A DNA stretch of 64,000 bases from Brachionus manjavacas (GCA_019054805.1 JAHQIY010000024.1:868001-932000); one strand, 5' to 3'; counted from the first letter of the stretch, positions 33,886-45,146 are shown. The notes: generated from the sequence alone by a model not told the origin. Made by a program: numbers and translations.

Positions 33886-35386
33886 ATCGCATCCACAACT
33901 TAATGTTAAGAAATTTCCCTTATTAGACTTTAATTGAATTAAGTCAACTTTTTAACATGAGTTTGGAACAGGTAAAATTCCAAAATCCTGGAAAATAGCA
34001 TGTATAACTATGATCCCAAAGAAATCTCCTCCCACTAAAGAACCTTCTGACTATCGTCCAATTAGTATGACAAGTTGCCTTGGTAAGTCACTTGAACGTA
34101 TTTTTATACTATAATATACAACTTAGCTAATTATATAATAAGCTAATCAAACTTAATCTTCCTCCTTTTCTTATTTACTGGATTAGATCATTTCTTCATT
34201 CTAGATTCATTCTAGATTCTATTTTATAGAAAAAGTAAACGGACATTTGAGTGACCAATACTCAATTAAAGCAGGGGTTCCACAAGGATCAGTAATTTGT
34301 CCGCTTCTTTTCAGCATTTTCATAAATGACGTACCTAAAAGAAATAAGACTAATAGCCAATACTCTCTTCTTTTTTGCAGATGACTTGGCTACCTATTTT
34401 ATTTTTTAAAAAGAAAGGGAATCTCGAGAGTTTAATAAATTAGTACTTAAAAGAAATTTAAAAATAACTTTTCAAATGGAAAATGAAAATGTCTGTTGAA
34501 AAGTTATGTTACACGATCTTTGCAAAAAACTCTAGAGAAAAAACCAATCTTGGCCTAAAATTAAATGAAAACAGTTTAAATCTAAAAGAAAAAGTTAAGT
34601 TCTTAGGAATTACATTAGACTCAAAACTTAAATTTAGTTTTATGGTGGATGAGAAAAAAGAGTGCTATAACTCAAGACTAAATATTATTAAATATCTATC
34701 GAATAAAAAATGGGGTCTTAAACCCAAAACATTAGGAAATCTATACAAATCCTTAATAGGATCAATTCTCGATTATTCTTTTCCTTGTTTAAATTCACTC
34801 ACAGAAACTAACATATAAAAAATTCAAGTGATTCAAAATTCATCAGTAAGATCCATCTTGAAACTGAAATATGATACTCCTTCCAACATAATGCATCACG
34901 AGGCCTTTAACAGTTTTGAATCGACTTTTTGAGTTGAGTGAGAGATATGTAAAGGCAGGACTGAGTCATTCTATTCCATTTGTTGTCAGACTGGTGGAGG
35001 AATACAAGGAAAATTTCGACTCGAGATATATTGAATACCCAACTCCATTGTGTAATTGCTACCTTACTATTTCTTCCTTTTTTCCCTGAAAATCAGACAT
35101 ATAAAAATATGCATCCTATTTTTATCTATTTCAATATATCTTTTTTTAATTTTCTTTTAATTTTACTTATTTTAACTAATTATTCTTTTTTTTTTATATT
35201 TTTTTGACAAATTTTTTTATTTTATTTTATTTATTTTTTTTATTTTTTTTTTAATTTGAAGGAGCCTTAGCTCGGTACAGATATACAAATAAATAATAAC
35301 AAAAAGTCAAAATCAATAAAGCTAAAATAATGGAAGACCCAAGAAATTTAAAAAAAAGCTAAAGCAAGAGATCGTGGGTTGATTTT

Positions 35387-35590
35387 GTAGATTTTAAAGA
35401 ACTTTCTAATAAAATTTGGATTGTTGAGCTTGATAAACAAAGTTGGTTAAAAAGCTGCTGTACCTGCTATTCTTTTTCCAAAGAATTAATTTGTAAACAT
35501 ATCATTTTTTATATAATGTACCAATTTAAAGCTAAAAATATACCTTTACATTCCAAAATAAAAAGAGGTAGTATACCAAGAGCAAAATAA
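35387..35590 (+). pseudogene. SWIM zinc-finger fragment (MULE-type)
   Basis: Sixty-seven codons ending in TAA at 35590. They read WIVELDKQSWLKSCCTCYSF, then SKELICKHIIFYIM. The C-x-C ... C-x-H arrangement (CTC, CKH) preceded by a Trp-rich strand is the SWIM zinc finger, which commonly ends MULE transposases. No catalytic domain lies upstream because a LINE tail occupies that side. This is the complement of the FLYWCH end seen near 10 kb, but the two need not come from the same element. Confidence 0.6.
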
Positions 35591-35599
35591 GCTTTGGTG

Positions 35600-36330
35600 C
35601 GACAATAATTTTTTTTACTTTTTATTGAAAAATCACTAACAGTTGAAAAATGTAGTAAATATATAAATCATCTGAAAAAAGTTGTAATTTAAATTAAAGT
35701 TTTTGGCATTTTAAAATATTAACTTTGTTAAATTAGGTAATTGAAATTGTAATTGAAGAAAATGGCGACTGGTCAAATCACTAAAATATATGTATCGAAT
35801 AATTTCACTATTAAAAAAACTTAATTTAAATTTTTCTTTTTTTTAATATTTTTCACTAAAATCAATAAAAATTTGCGTAAAAAAATACAATTTTTTATTT
35901 TTGAAATTTTTTTATTAATTTTGAATAAAAACTAAAAAAAGTGAAAAAACTGCAAAAATTTGGAATTTTTTGTCCCTTTTGGTTTTTACGAAATTTTACG
36001 TAAAATCCGTTAAGTTCTGGTAAATTTAGGGGAATTCCGGTAAATTTACTATTTTTCACTTTAGAGATTTTACGTAAAATTACCGGTATTCTCGTAAATT
36101 TACTAAAATTTTGGTAAAACCATTGGAACAAATCTGTACTGTAACTATTTTGTTATTTTTATAATTTTTTTTGTTACATGAGTTAGCTTTTTTGGTATGC
36201 AATAAATCCTAGCCTTTATTCAATAAACGCCTTGTAGGGGATCAATATTATAAAGGGTACGTCGAAAGCTTTTTTTGTTTGATTTGTGCTTATCTTAATG
36301 AGACTGAAAAATGACTTCAAAAAAATCCAG
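35600..36330. other. AT-rich region with TTACGTAAAATTACC-rich palindromic remnant
   Basis: 35990-36141 is dense in TTTACGTAAAAT and GGTAAATTTAC motifs and ends GGAACAAATCTGTACTG followed by TA, resembling the end of a Tc1/mariner-type MITE related in style to 17770-18505 and 52105-53655. The matching left end was not located. Confidence 0.35.
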
Positions 36331-36339
36331 AGGCAATTA

Positions 36340-36925
36340 CAGTCAATCCTCGAACGACAAAGTTGGGCGGAAATTTTTATATTCGTTGTATCGAAATTCG
36401 TTCTATCGAAAATCCCATACAAAAGCATTGAATAAATTTTAAGATTTATTATTTTGAATTTTTATTAAAATAAATGAAAAAGGTGAAAAAATTTTCGAAA
36501 TCCAGTTTTGAACACTGGCTTGATCCACTAAACCAGCTTCTCCGATTGTTGTTTTAAGAGAAATACCATTTCTTTCTTTAAATTTACAGAGCCAACTGTT
36601 ACTTGCTTTGAAATCTCGATGTCCTAGCATTGTAGCAAACTTTAAAGCCTTTAGTTGAATGTCACACCCGCTTACAGTAAGGTTGTTATATTTTTGAATT
36701 TGATCGAACCAATAAATTACAGCTTTATCTACGTCATCGTAGCTCGAAAGTTTCATTCGTTTTTTTTCTGGTCCAACTAAATTTTTCTCATACATTTCTA
36801 AAAGCTTTGATTTCGATGCTAAAATTGTTGAAATTGTTGAGGGGTTTGCGTTATATTCTTTTGCAAGAGCAGTAATCGTTATTTTTTGGTCTGTATGCTT
36901 TTTTATTATTTCAATTTAATATTTC
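36340..36925 (-). mobile_element. pogo/Tigger-type transposon remnant
   Basis: The sequence at 36340, directly after TA, is CAGTCAATCCTCGAACGACA, very like the terminal repeats of pogo/Tigger elements (CAGT, then CCTCG, then a run of TATCGAA motifs). The minus strand from about 36915 to 36468 encodes the CENP-B-like DNA-binding half of the transposase. The opposite terminus was not found and the DDE half is absent, so only one end survives. Confidence 0.7.
36468..36918 (-). pseudogene. Tigger/CENP-B-like transposase N-terminal half
   Basis: The open frame first reads IEIIKKHTDQKITITALAKE and NANPSTISTIL, a Pipsqueak/CENP-B N-type helix-turn-helix. It continues through an internal ATG at 36795 with WFDQIQKYNNLTVSGCDIQ, FKASNSWLCKFKERNGIS and TTIGEAGLVD, the HTH_CENPB/Tc5 DNA-binding domain. 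Together these two domains bind the element's terminal repeats in pogo-family transposases. The DDE domain should follow, but the frame runs into AT-rich sequence (WISKIFSPFSF), so the gene is truncated. No stop lies within the recognised part. A domesticated gene is possible but unlikely so close to the terminal repeat. Confidence 0.75.
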
Positions 36926-37093
36926 AATAAAATTTCAAATTAGATAAAGTTAAACTACATTTGCTCTTTCAAATGCTTTACTTTGAAACAGTGAAAAAAG
37001 AAGCTCCATTTAAAACAGCCTAAATTGAACAAATCTTTAGTTAAAATTAGTATAGTTTAAAAAAAAACTAAAAAAGAAAAAAAACTATTTATT

Positions 37094-38899
37094 TCAAATA
37101 AAATTTATTAAATTAGCGGGAGCTAGAGCTAGTTGACTATTTCGTTCAAGATTGGTGCCAATTTCCACAAATGCATTTGTTGCTGTGATTTTAAAGATAG
37201 ACGCATTTCGACTCCGCAATGACCTCAGCGCATTTATTTGCTCACCGCCAAGATTCAAAAAGTGTCCATCTGACCCACTCTCAGCTTTTTCTTCAACAAT
37301 CGATTTAGAGGTGCTAGGATTTGAGCTGTTCGAATTGTCGTCCATAAAAAAGTCAACCCGACTTTCTGCATACACTTTTTCCTTTTTTTTGCTTCTGCTC
37401 ATTTTGATTCCATTGCTGGTCGAGTGGCAAATCGAGCAAACATCGGTTTGATCCACACACATCTGATGAAAAGAATGGCCACAGTGAAAAATGAGCACCT
37501 CTTGGCTCTCTGTGTCCGAGTCCAACTGTTTAGAACAGCTCTGACAATAATTACTTAGACTAGAATAGGACTTTGAGCTAATGGTCTTGAATGCTGCCAT
37601 CTTACAATAGACATCATGGGAAACCAAGTCATTTGTTTTATCCAGCAAAATTTGCTCGTATGCACATATTTCCATCATTTTTAGCATCAGGGGCTTGATG
37701 TCTCCAAAGTTAGAGGCTCCATACAACGGATCACAAATCATTCGGTCTATGATTGTGCTCAAATTGACATAGCCCACCATGCTGTTTATTATGTATGAGC
37801 CCAAGTTTTTGAAAAAGTCGCTTGTTTCACCAATTAAGCTGGCGTTTTGTTGATTGCCATTTGTGACCTTGACTTGTTGGTCTAAAAACAAGCTCTGAAT
37901 GGGACGCATCACCTCATCGAAAAGAGAGAACCAAATTTTTTCCCTGACACTGTCGTCCAAAGAACAGCTATGCGTTTGACATAGCTTGACAATCATGACC
38001 AACAATGCATCTATGCTGTGCTTGATTGTGTCCAACTCGAGTTCCGAGCACATTTCCACATTTTTCTGCAGGTTTTTGATCAACGAGTTGATTTTCTCCA
38101 AATGCAAATTGAACGCAGACTCGATCTGGCCGGACTTTTCGAGCAAATAGGCCAGACCGTCCACATGCTCGCGTTCCTTGCATATTCTGATGCATTCGTC
38201 GATCCTGAACGAGTACTCGTTGAGGCTGCTTTTCAAAATGTTAATCAAATTGTGCGGCTCAAATTGGCAAATCAAGTCCACGTAGAGCTCGCAGTACTCG
38301 CCACTAAACTGGCTGATGTAGTTGATGTACTTGCGGTTTGTTCTGATGCATTCGAGAAGATCAAGCAGGCTTGTGAGAAAGCTGAAGAGAACTTGGCGAT
38401 GGTCTTTTATGCTCGTTACCAGGCTCTTGAGATCCAGGTTTAACTCGATCCAGAGCAAGTGGACCGTTTCGGCCGCATTGGTCTTGAGCATGCGCTCTAT
38501 CACCTCTGGTCGTGAGAGTTTTTCGTTGAGCTTTTTCAATTGTACGTCGCGAGGCTCGCTGATTGTTGAGCGGCGACTGAAGCTTTGTCTTTGCGACGAT
38601 TCGATTTGTTCGAACAGGATTTTTAGAATTGCGCGCACTAGATCAAACACTTGAGCGTGACGTTCGTCAGACACGTCGTCGCTCAGATAGCAGTCGATTA
38701 TTTCACAATATTCTGATTTGAATTCGTACAGTATTTCACTGGCTCGATAAAATTTGGCCCTTTTGCACAAATCGAGCAGGCGCTCCAAGTCAAAGCGTTC
38801 CAGCAGTTGAATTGAAACAGCGTTCAAAAGTCCGATCAGTGTTTGTTCTCGTTCTTCGACGCGATCCAATTCTTCTCGGTTGCACAAATATTCAATCAT
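37094..38899 (-). CDS. VPS8: Vps8 exon 2: C-terminal solenoid and RING finger
   Basis: The first residues MIEYLCNREELDRVEEREQT follow a CTCAAAG acceptor; this Met is internal to the spliced protein. The exon holds 601 codons including helical repeats (LLDLCKRAKFYRASEILYE) typical of clathrin-like solenoids, then the RING finger CQSC...HCGHSFHQMC...CSIC. An alternative reading as a free-standing gene is less likely, because neither half alone has the full Vps8 architecture. Confidence 0.9.
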   Translation of the reverse strand: MIEYLCNREELDRVEEREQTLIGLLNAVSIQLLERFDLERLLDLCKRAKFYRASEILYEFKSEYCEIIDCYLSDDVSDERHAQVFDLVRAILKILFEQIESSQRQSFSRRSTISEPRDVQLKKLNEKLSRPEVIERMLKTNAAETVHLLWIELNLDLKSLVTSIKDHRQVLFSFLTSLLDLLECIRTNRKYINYISQFSGEYCELYVDLICQFEPHNLINILKSSLNEYSFRIDECIRICKEREHVDGLAYLLEKSGQIESAFNLHLEKINSLIKNLQKNVEMCSELELDTIKHSIDALLVMIVKLCQTHSCSLDDSVREKIWFSLFDEVMRPIQSLFLDQQVKVTNGNQQNASLIGETSDFFKNLGSYIINSMVGYVNLSTIIDRMICDPLYGASNFGDIKPLMLKMMEICAYEQILLDKTNDLVSHDVYCKMAAFKTISSKSYSSLSNYCQSCSKQLDSDTESQEVLIFHCGHSFHQMCVDQTDVCSICHSTSNGIKMSRSKKKEKVYAESRVDFFMDDNSNSSNPSTSKSIVEEKAESGSDGHFLNLGGEQINALRSLRSRNASIFKITATNAFVEIGTNLERNSQLALAPANLINFI

Positions 38900-41800
38900 C
38901 TTTGAGTTTATTTATTTTAGTAAAAAATATATTTTTTTTGTCTTTAATTATTATTTTTTTTTGATCAGAAAAAAATCAGAGGCTCATTTTTTAAGATTTT
39001 CAAAGGTTCATGAACCACCCAAAATTTGAATTTTTTTTTCAAGGGAATATAACTGAAAAGATATCATTGAAATGAAATGCACCTAAAATTTTTAAGTTTC
39101 GTAATTTTTGAAAATTATGTTCCTTTGGAAAATGGCTGGGAGTCCGGGTTCGAATCCTAGTCAAGTAAAATAAATGTAACGTTAAAAGAAATAATTGAGC
39201 TAGTGCTTTCAGTGTTGTGCTTCTACTTGCCACCTGGTCTGAGTTCATCGCTAAATCATTTCTCTAGATAGTTGTTTCCATTCATCTAAAAAATGGAACC
39301 TGGTATTAGAATAGCGATTATCTTCCTATGGGAACGTGTCAGGACTCGCGAGTCAAGAAGACCATAAATAAAGGCGTCGCAAGACTAAGTAGCGAGTATA
39401 AAAAAACTCTGTTCTATGCAGCAATGCTTCTACAAGCTAACCAAATATAACTTATATTGTTCTACAAGGATTTAAACTTGTCGCAGAAACTACTACAAAT
39501 ACTTCTAAAATAACAGGCAAATTTAGACACTTTTGAATGTAATGTAACGGGTGTTCAATAATTTTCATTGCAACAAAAAAAAACACAAAGGAACAGTGAT
39601 AAATATTGTATCTCAAATAAAAGCTCAACTTATTAGCTTTAATTTAAGCACATAAACTTATACTTTAAACTAAGTATTTATAAATAAAATTTGACTAAAA
39701 GACTACCATATATTTTTCATAAAAAAGAATATAAAAAATAGAGAAGAAAATAATAATTTGTAAAAATTTTTATTTTCTATAAAATTGAATCAAATTTATA
39801 AAAGTGTTTAAAATTTGGGTAGGGCTGGTAGATCGGTTAAAAAAACGGTTCTAAACCGGTTAAAATTTTAATCGGTTTTAAATCAAAGCCGATTAATTTA
39901 GCCGGTTAAAATATTGAAACCGGTTTCAGACCCGATTAAAATTTATAACCAAATTTAGTTACCGGCTAAAAATCCTTAGCAGTTATGAAACCGTTTCTAA
40001 CCGGTTAAAAAGGAACATTAATTTCTTGAGTTAGTTTTTTAACAAGATATGAAAGTGAAGAATTGAAGATTTGAATTTTATAAAATTAGTAGCAAAATTC
40101 TACTTGAGCATAAGTCCTTCAAGTGTTCCATCTGAACAAACTTCTTCGGCTGGTGGACTTTTTGTTACAAAAGATAGAACTTCTTTAGACCCGAAAAGTG
40201 TAAAAAAATTGGTTGATTTTGTTTAATAACTTTTATTTCATGTTTAAGCTTAAAGATTTATCAATAAAGTTTTTATCTAAAATTTTTTGAATTTTTTTAT
40301 TCATAAATCCGGTTAAGACAAACTTTAACCGGTTATGTAGCCGGTTAGAATTTATAAACCGGTTCCGTAACCGATTAAAATTTTTAACTGGTTAATGGAA
40401 CTGGTTACACATCCTAACCTGTTCTAAAACCAACTAAAAATTTTTAACCGGTTACGGGACCGGTTTAAGATGTCTAACCGAACTACCAGCCCTAAATTTG
40501 GGGTAAATATCTTGTTCCGTTCAAAAGTTATACGATCAAAATCAAAAATATATCAAATTTTTGACAATTAAAAATAAGATTAAAATTTAATAAAAAATGT
40601 AATAAAAATAGATTTTTATATCATTTTGATGCTTGTTTAATTATCTATCAGATAATAAATAAAACTTATTAAAAAAATATTATTAACTAGGAGGACATTG
40701 AAATTATTTAGGTGGGATCAAAGCTTTGCTGTTTCTTTCCCTTATAAACAAAGCAGATATATAATACAAAGTGTTTTGTAATCATGAAGATTTATGTTTA
40801 TATGCATGAAATTTCAACAGTTTTGGATGAATCAGTCACCAGATTTAATCGAAAACAAACTCGCGCCAACCTTTATTGAACACCCGTTAGTTTATTAAAA
40901 ATATAACATGACTGAATTACTAAATAATATAGAACACGATATTTGAATACATTATCATATCACACGACCATACAACAGTATGTTGTACTTGAAGCACAAT
41001 ATCTAAGGATCGGAATAACTTTCTGAAATTTTTTGAATTCAAACCATTAAAAATGGACAATAAAATAAGGTTAAACTTAAAAAGTTTTTTTATTTTCCAT
41101 TTTGTTTTTTGAACAAAGCTTGGTAACATTTTTTCAACAATATAAATATACTTTGATATCGATATCGTTTAATTTTGAAATTATCTTTTAATCATTCAGC
41201 TAGAATTTTTATTTTTTTCTCTGAGCAAAACGTCTCTAGCATTTCGCACATTTAGATTTGTCTAAGTTCAAAAAATTTCAAATTTCAAATTTGAAACACT
41301 TAGCATAATTAGAATACTCTTAGAAAAAGTCTCAGAAAAAGTAATAAAGTAAAAAAGAAAAAAATTGAGACTTGATGACGTAAACTTTTTTTAAAATTTG
41401 CAGCATGGTGCAAAATTCAAAATTGCATCAACTGTAAAAGTCTGCTAAACGTGTGCAAAATCTCTGCAAAATGCACTTCGTTTGATTATATTGAAATTTA
41501 ATTTCTGCTAGACTCTGCAAATTTATCAGACTTAGATATTTGATGCAACTTTGAATGTTGCACTATAATGCATTAACAGAACTAAGTTTAAACTTTTAGA
41601 AAAACAGTTATTCAATTTTTTTACCATTTATTTCTGTTCTTTTTATCAGTTTGTACTGAATTACTCAAAACAAAAAATAAACAAGATTTTCTTGTTATTA
41701 CTTCTAAATAACTCTCTTGGTTATTTTGTTCAAAGCATTTTTAATTTTATTTTTAGAAAATTGAAAAATAAAATTTAAATTCATTTCAAATAGCAAAAAC

Positions 41801-44800
41801 TGAGCGTTGAAACAAAAAACAAAAGATAGCAAAAAGGAAAAGACAAAAAAATTAAAATAAATGGTGAGACAAGCGATTGATATCCAAAATAAAAATAAAA
41901 TAGACTTGATAGATATATTTTTTTCTAATCTAAAGTTCCTTCAGATTAAAAAAAATATAAAATAAAAAATCAAGAAAAGTATTTTTGTTGGCATTGTGTA
42001 ATTGTTACCTTACTCCGTAAGCTTCAACTGTGTAAACATCTGTCACATTTAACAACCTTTTTCAATATATGTCTTTTTAACTTTCTTTACATTTAATTTT
42101 AGCTTATTTACTTTATTTGATCAATCTTATTAACTTAGCTTTTATTTTTTTTTTAATTTATTCTGAAGGAGCTCTAAAAAACAACACCGGGTGTAAATCT
42201 TCAAAATTTTTATAAAAGTTCAAATTTTTTTTCATACATTTATAACTCATTGTCTGAATTTCACTATACACACATTTTCATCTAAACAAACACCCAAAAA
42301 CACCCTCATAACTTTCCAGATACACCCCAAAGCTGATTAAATAAATTTATATTTTTGTGGGTTCAAAGTTGACCCGTTCTAACCGTTAATTTTTCAACAA
42401 AAAAAAAAAATTTTTGGTCTCATTTGTTTTTGAAAATGGCATTTGGCCTTTATTTTTAGAAAAAAAAAAAAACATAAACTAAATAATTTACTTGTACAAA
42501 AATTGCATCATCCACTCTAATATTGTTGTTTTTGTTGGCCACTTGTCTTGCCAAAAACATGAACAGGTGAGCGAGTACACGATTGTTAACATACGAAGTT
42601 GTGTTCACATCGTTTTGCTTCAGGCATATTTGGATTAAAATGTCAATTAAGTGCTGTTTTTTGTCGAGGCCAATGACGGCCTCGAAACTAGGCTCATTAA
42701 AGCTCATTGTGATCACATTCAAAAAGTCCATGACATCAAAATTTAGGAAAATTTTCATTATGGGAAATTCGATGCCACTCAAATGGCTGTGGTCCGTTTC
42801 TTTTAGCAATTGCTCAATCAAACTGTTACGTCTAGAAGTCAAATAGGCGAACACAGTTCTTCTCACGTCATCGCACAGCTCCAAGTCGTCAATAGTACCA
42901 TACGGATAAGCCTGTCCACACAAACAACAGTGCAAATAAACCAATAGCTTGTTTCCATACACTGTCACGCTTTTGTCCACATTCAATTTGCTCGTGTCAT
43001 TGCTCAAAAACTGCACCGGATTCATTTGCTTGAGCACATCCTCCAACGGCGTCACATAATCTCCCAATGCTTTGTTGAACAAATAAATGTAAGCATCGGT
43101 GAGCGCATACTTTTTGCAAGTCTGAATGACGTCATGAAAATCGATGTTCGCTATGTTAAAGTGCAAGAGGCATTTTTCTAAATTGGCCAACAATCTCGGA
43201 CTGTTCTTGTAGTATTTGATTATTTTTTTCACAATCAAAGGTGGTATGTCAGCCAGCTGGTTGCTTAGCAACGCATCTTCGAGGCTTTCGTAAAAGGCGC
43301 CCTCAAAAACTGAATCGCATGTGATCAAGTCATAGACGCTGTTGAATAGGATGTCTTGACGGTGTATGCGAGTGCAAACGGTGACGAGTTTGCGGCTTGC
43401 CTTGGCATAGTGTTGTTCAAGGAGATGGAAAGAGCCGTGACTGGGACATGATCTGATCGCACAGTTCACGTACAATTGAAGCATGTCCATTATTTTGTCG
43501 CAGATTTTTTCCTTTCTAGACTTGGTGTCGTTGGGCAGTCCGATCAAGGCTTTTGTCTCGCCGCAGTGCATCGACACGGCCAAGTCCAAAGCCACGTCCA
43601 GGTTGCTTTCGTTTAGAAAGTCGTCGATGCGAGCCGACCAGTTTTGCAGGCTGAACAGAGTTATGGAGTCGGTGCCTAGCATGAACAGTTGTCCGAGAAA
43701 ATTCCTAAAGCTTTGATAGCACGAGTTTTCGCCTGCGTACGCCAACGCTTCGGACACGTGTCCGCCGGTCGACAACGACTTGAAAAACGACGAGTTGTAC
43801 ACCAATTTTACGTTTATGCTCAAGCATTGTAGTTCTTCGTTGCTTTTTATGTCGACTATGTGCAGTTTTTCGCTCTCGTCCAAAATTCCTATTGTTTTGG
43901 CATTTAACCAAGCGAAGTTTAAAATTTTATACGAAAAGTCGCTTTTTTTTGAGTAGATGATGCGAAACTTTTTGCTCACGTCGTCGTCCGAGTCGAACAC
44001 GTAGTCGAGCTGAAAAAAGTGAATGGTCGAGTGTCGGGCACACGTGAGCATTGGCGAAATGTAGCGCTTGGACTCATCCGACTGCAAAATGACCAACTGC
44101 CAGTTGAGTATTGGCAAGTATTTAAGAGGACTGTGCAGAGCGAACGTGAACAAGACAGTTAACTTTGGCTTGAGAATGACTATGAACAATTTGGTAAAGC
44201 TGGCCATGGCCAAAAACGAGTATTTGCCAAGGAGAGTTTGCAAATGATCGAGGTTTGTTTTCACCGAGCTTTTGGGGCCTAGTTTTTGGAGCAGCGAGTG
44301 GGCAAACATTTGGAACCTGAGCGGCTCAATGTGGCACACCTCGCCACGACTGCCCGAAAACAAACACTGCGACTCGGCCGACCGAACGCCCATCACCCTT
44401 TTGAACTCGAGCATGAACACAGAGCCGCCCGAGTCCGACAAAACAGCCACTTTCGGGTCATCGGTAAATTTAAGATTGAGGATGGCGTTTCCGGCAGGAT
44501 GCGCGTCACTTATTTTGCGCAAGAGCCTGCCGTTTGTGTCGTACATGAGAATGAGGCCTGACGAGTCGCCGACCAGAAGGCGATCGCACGAGTTGTTTAG
44601 ACACAGAGCGCTGATCGCATCCTTCGACTCGCTGGTCATGTACAGCTTGAGAACTTGACTCGAATCGAACAGAAGCACGAGACCTCTTGATGTTCCGATC
44701 GCGATTAGACAAGACACTTCCAGAGCGGTCGGCACGCCTGCTTCTGAACGGTCCATGGCCGTTTTCAGCTGACTAGACACCTGTTTAAGATACGTTTGCT

Positions 44801-45065
44801 TGCACACGATGCCATTCTTTTCCAGCAATTGCTGCGTGTTCAGCGACACTGAGCGCCACTTCGCCTCGCTCTCCTCTCGGCTCAACGACTGCGTTACGCT
44901 TTTCAGCACTTCGTCCGTGTCCGAGTCGTCGTCTTCGTTTAGAATGCTCTCGAGTGTTGGCTCTTCCAATTGTATTTGTTCGGTGCCCAGAAAACTCTCG
45001 AAGCTGTTCTCGGCTTCGAGCAATTCGTCGTCTAAATCGTCCAAATTTATGCATATGTTTTCCAT
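37094..45065 (-). CDS. VPS8: Vps8, CORVET tethering-complex subunit (complete, two coding exons)
   Basis: Coding exons are 45065-42492 and 38899-37094, joined in phase 0 at GTACAA/GTAAAT and CTCAAAG/ATG. The product is 1,459 residues, close to human VPS8. It has an acidic N-terminus (about 1-55), a WD40-type beta-propeller (about 110-480: CLIAIGTSRGLVLLFD, LLVGDSSGLILMYD, ILNFAWLNAKTIGILDESEK), a long alpha-solenoid with clathrin-like repeats, and a C-terminal RING-H2-type finger (about 1310-1346: CQSC, HCGHSFHQMC, CSIC). Vps8 binds Rab5 on early endosomes and tethers membranes before fusion; the RING end contacts other core subunits. The final 115 residues are Ser/Lys-rich. The 3.6-kb intron is full of repeats; the coding exons are intact. 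Confidence 0.93.
39125..39430 (+). repeat. tRNA-derived SINE-like unit
   Basis: GTCCGGGTTCGAATCC at 39142-39157 is a near-consensus Pol III B box with a tRNA T-arm-like fold. It is followed by about 250 bp of unusually GC-rich, non-coding sequence (CACTTGCCACCTGGTC-like, GTCAGGACTCGCGAGTC). No clear A box is seen upstream, so the 5' end may be truncated. It sits in the Vps8 intron opposite to the direction of transcription. No cloverleaf can be folded, so it is not called a tRNA gene. Confidence 0.5.
39820..40494 (+). mobile_element. Internally deleted hAT element with perfect 8-bp TSD
   Basis: Termini TAGGGCTGGTAGATCGGTTA and the complement of TAACCGAACTACCAGCCCTA. The octamer AATTTGGG flanks both sides exactly (39812-39819, 40495-40502). 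Each 200-bp end is a tandem array of ACCGGTTAAAA-like repeats in both orientations, and the middle carries a hAT C-terminal coding fragment. The element is 675 bp, so most of the transposase has been deleted. Confidence 0.9.
40095..40226 (+). pseudogene. hAT C-terminal dimerisation (hATC) fragment
   Basis: Forty-three codons ending at TAA: KFYLSISPSSVPSEQTSSAG, then GLFVTKDRTSLDPKSVKKL and VDFV. The S-x-PSE ... F/S-x-AG ... R-x-x-L-x-P-x-x-V pattern is the Dimer_Tnp_hAT motif at the C-terminus of hAT transposases. The stop falls at the family's usual end, so the 3' part of the gene is natural and the rest was lost. Confidence 0.8.
41990..42180 (+). mobile_element. LINE 3' end, family A, truncated
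   Basis: GTGTAATTGTTACCTTACT and the AT-rich 3' UTR match the copies at 59.6 and 63.6 kb, ending at CTGAAGGAGCTCTAAA, which lacks the rest of the hairpin. It is a 5'-truncated insertion in the long Vps8 intron. A partial minus-orientation copy (CTAAAGTTCCTTCAG) lies just upstream at about 41930. Confidence 0.6.
42492..45065 (-). CDS. VPS8: Vps8 exon 1: beta-propeller and N-terminal solenoid
   Basis: Starts MENICINLDDLDDELLEAEN at an ATG preceded by an AT-rich leader with poly-T/GAT repeats. It encodes 858 residues covering the propeller and the first solenoid part (MDMLQLYVNCAIRSCPSHGS, LADIPPLIVKKIIKYY). The frame runs a further 12 codons into the intron to 42456, but a GTAAAT donor at 42491 and the poly-Lys/Phe-like sequence beyond mark the exon end. 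GC content is clearly higher than in the surroundings. Confidence 0.9.
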
Positions 45066-45100
45066 TGTTTGTTTTATAATTGTGCAAAATTAAGTAAAAA

Positions 45101-45146
45101 AATTTTTTTTTGATTTTTTTTTTTGATTTTTTTTTTGATTTTTTTT
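45101..45146. repeat. Poly-T/GA short tandem repeat upstream of Vps8
   Basis: Four units of T(9-11)GA directly precede the Vps8 leader on the minus strand, where they read as poly-A tracts with TC spacers. Nucleosome exclusion in the promoter is possible, but inferred. Confidence 0.5.

Larger units (their letters stand above)
31460..35290 (+). mobile_element. LINE (family A) split by a hAT insertion
   Basis: The left part (31518-32019) encodes the pre-RT linker (FWNQNWEEFINKMGKN, KCLRQVPILIKNGKLF, LKKLKEVAGPCIDRI). The sequence resumes at 33886 with GKIPKSWKIACITMIPKKSP and EPSDYRPISMTSCLGKSLE (RT fingers), GVPQGSVICPLLFSIF (motif B), FFADDLATYF (motif C) and the thumb ORF at 34483-34818. 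It ends in TTGAAGGAGCCTTAGCTCGG-TACAG (35257-35281). A segment around motif A is deleted near 34120. The two halves join exactly across the hAT element and its 8-bp duplication, so they were one LINE. Confidence 0.85.

Noticed and set aside
39142-39157. tRNA gene suggested by GTCCGGGTTCGAATCC
   Set aside because: Only a T-arm/B box is present. No acceptor, D or anticodon arms could be folded, so it is treated as SINE-like.
38899-42491. Two separate genes instead of one Vps8
   Set aside because: The halves join in phase at good splice sites and together give the propeller-solenoid-RING order and length of Vps8.
44272-45093. Plus-strand and other-frame ORFs over the Vps8 first exon
   Set aside because: They are antisense shadows in the GC-richer coding exon.
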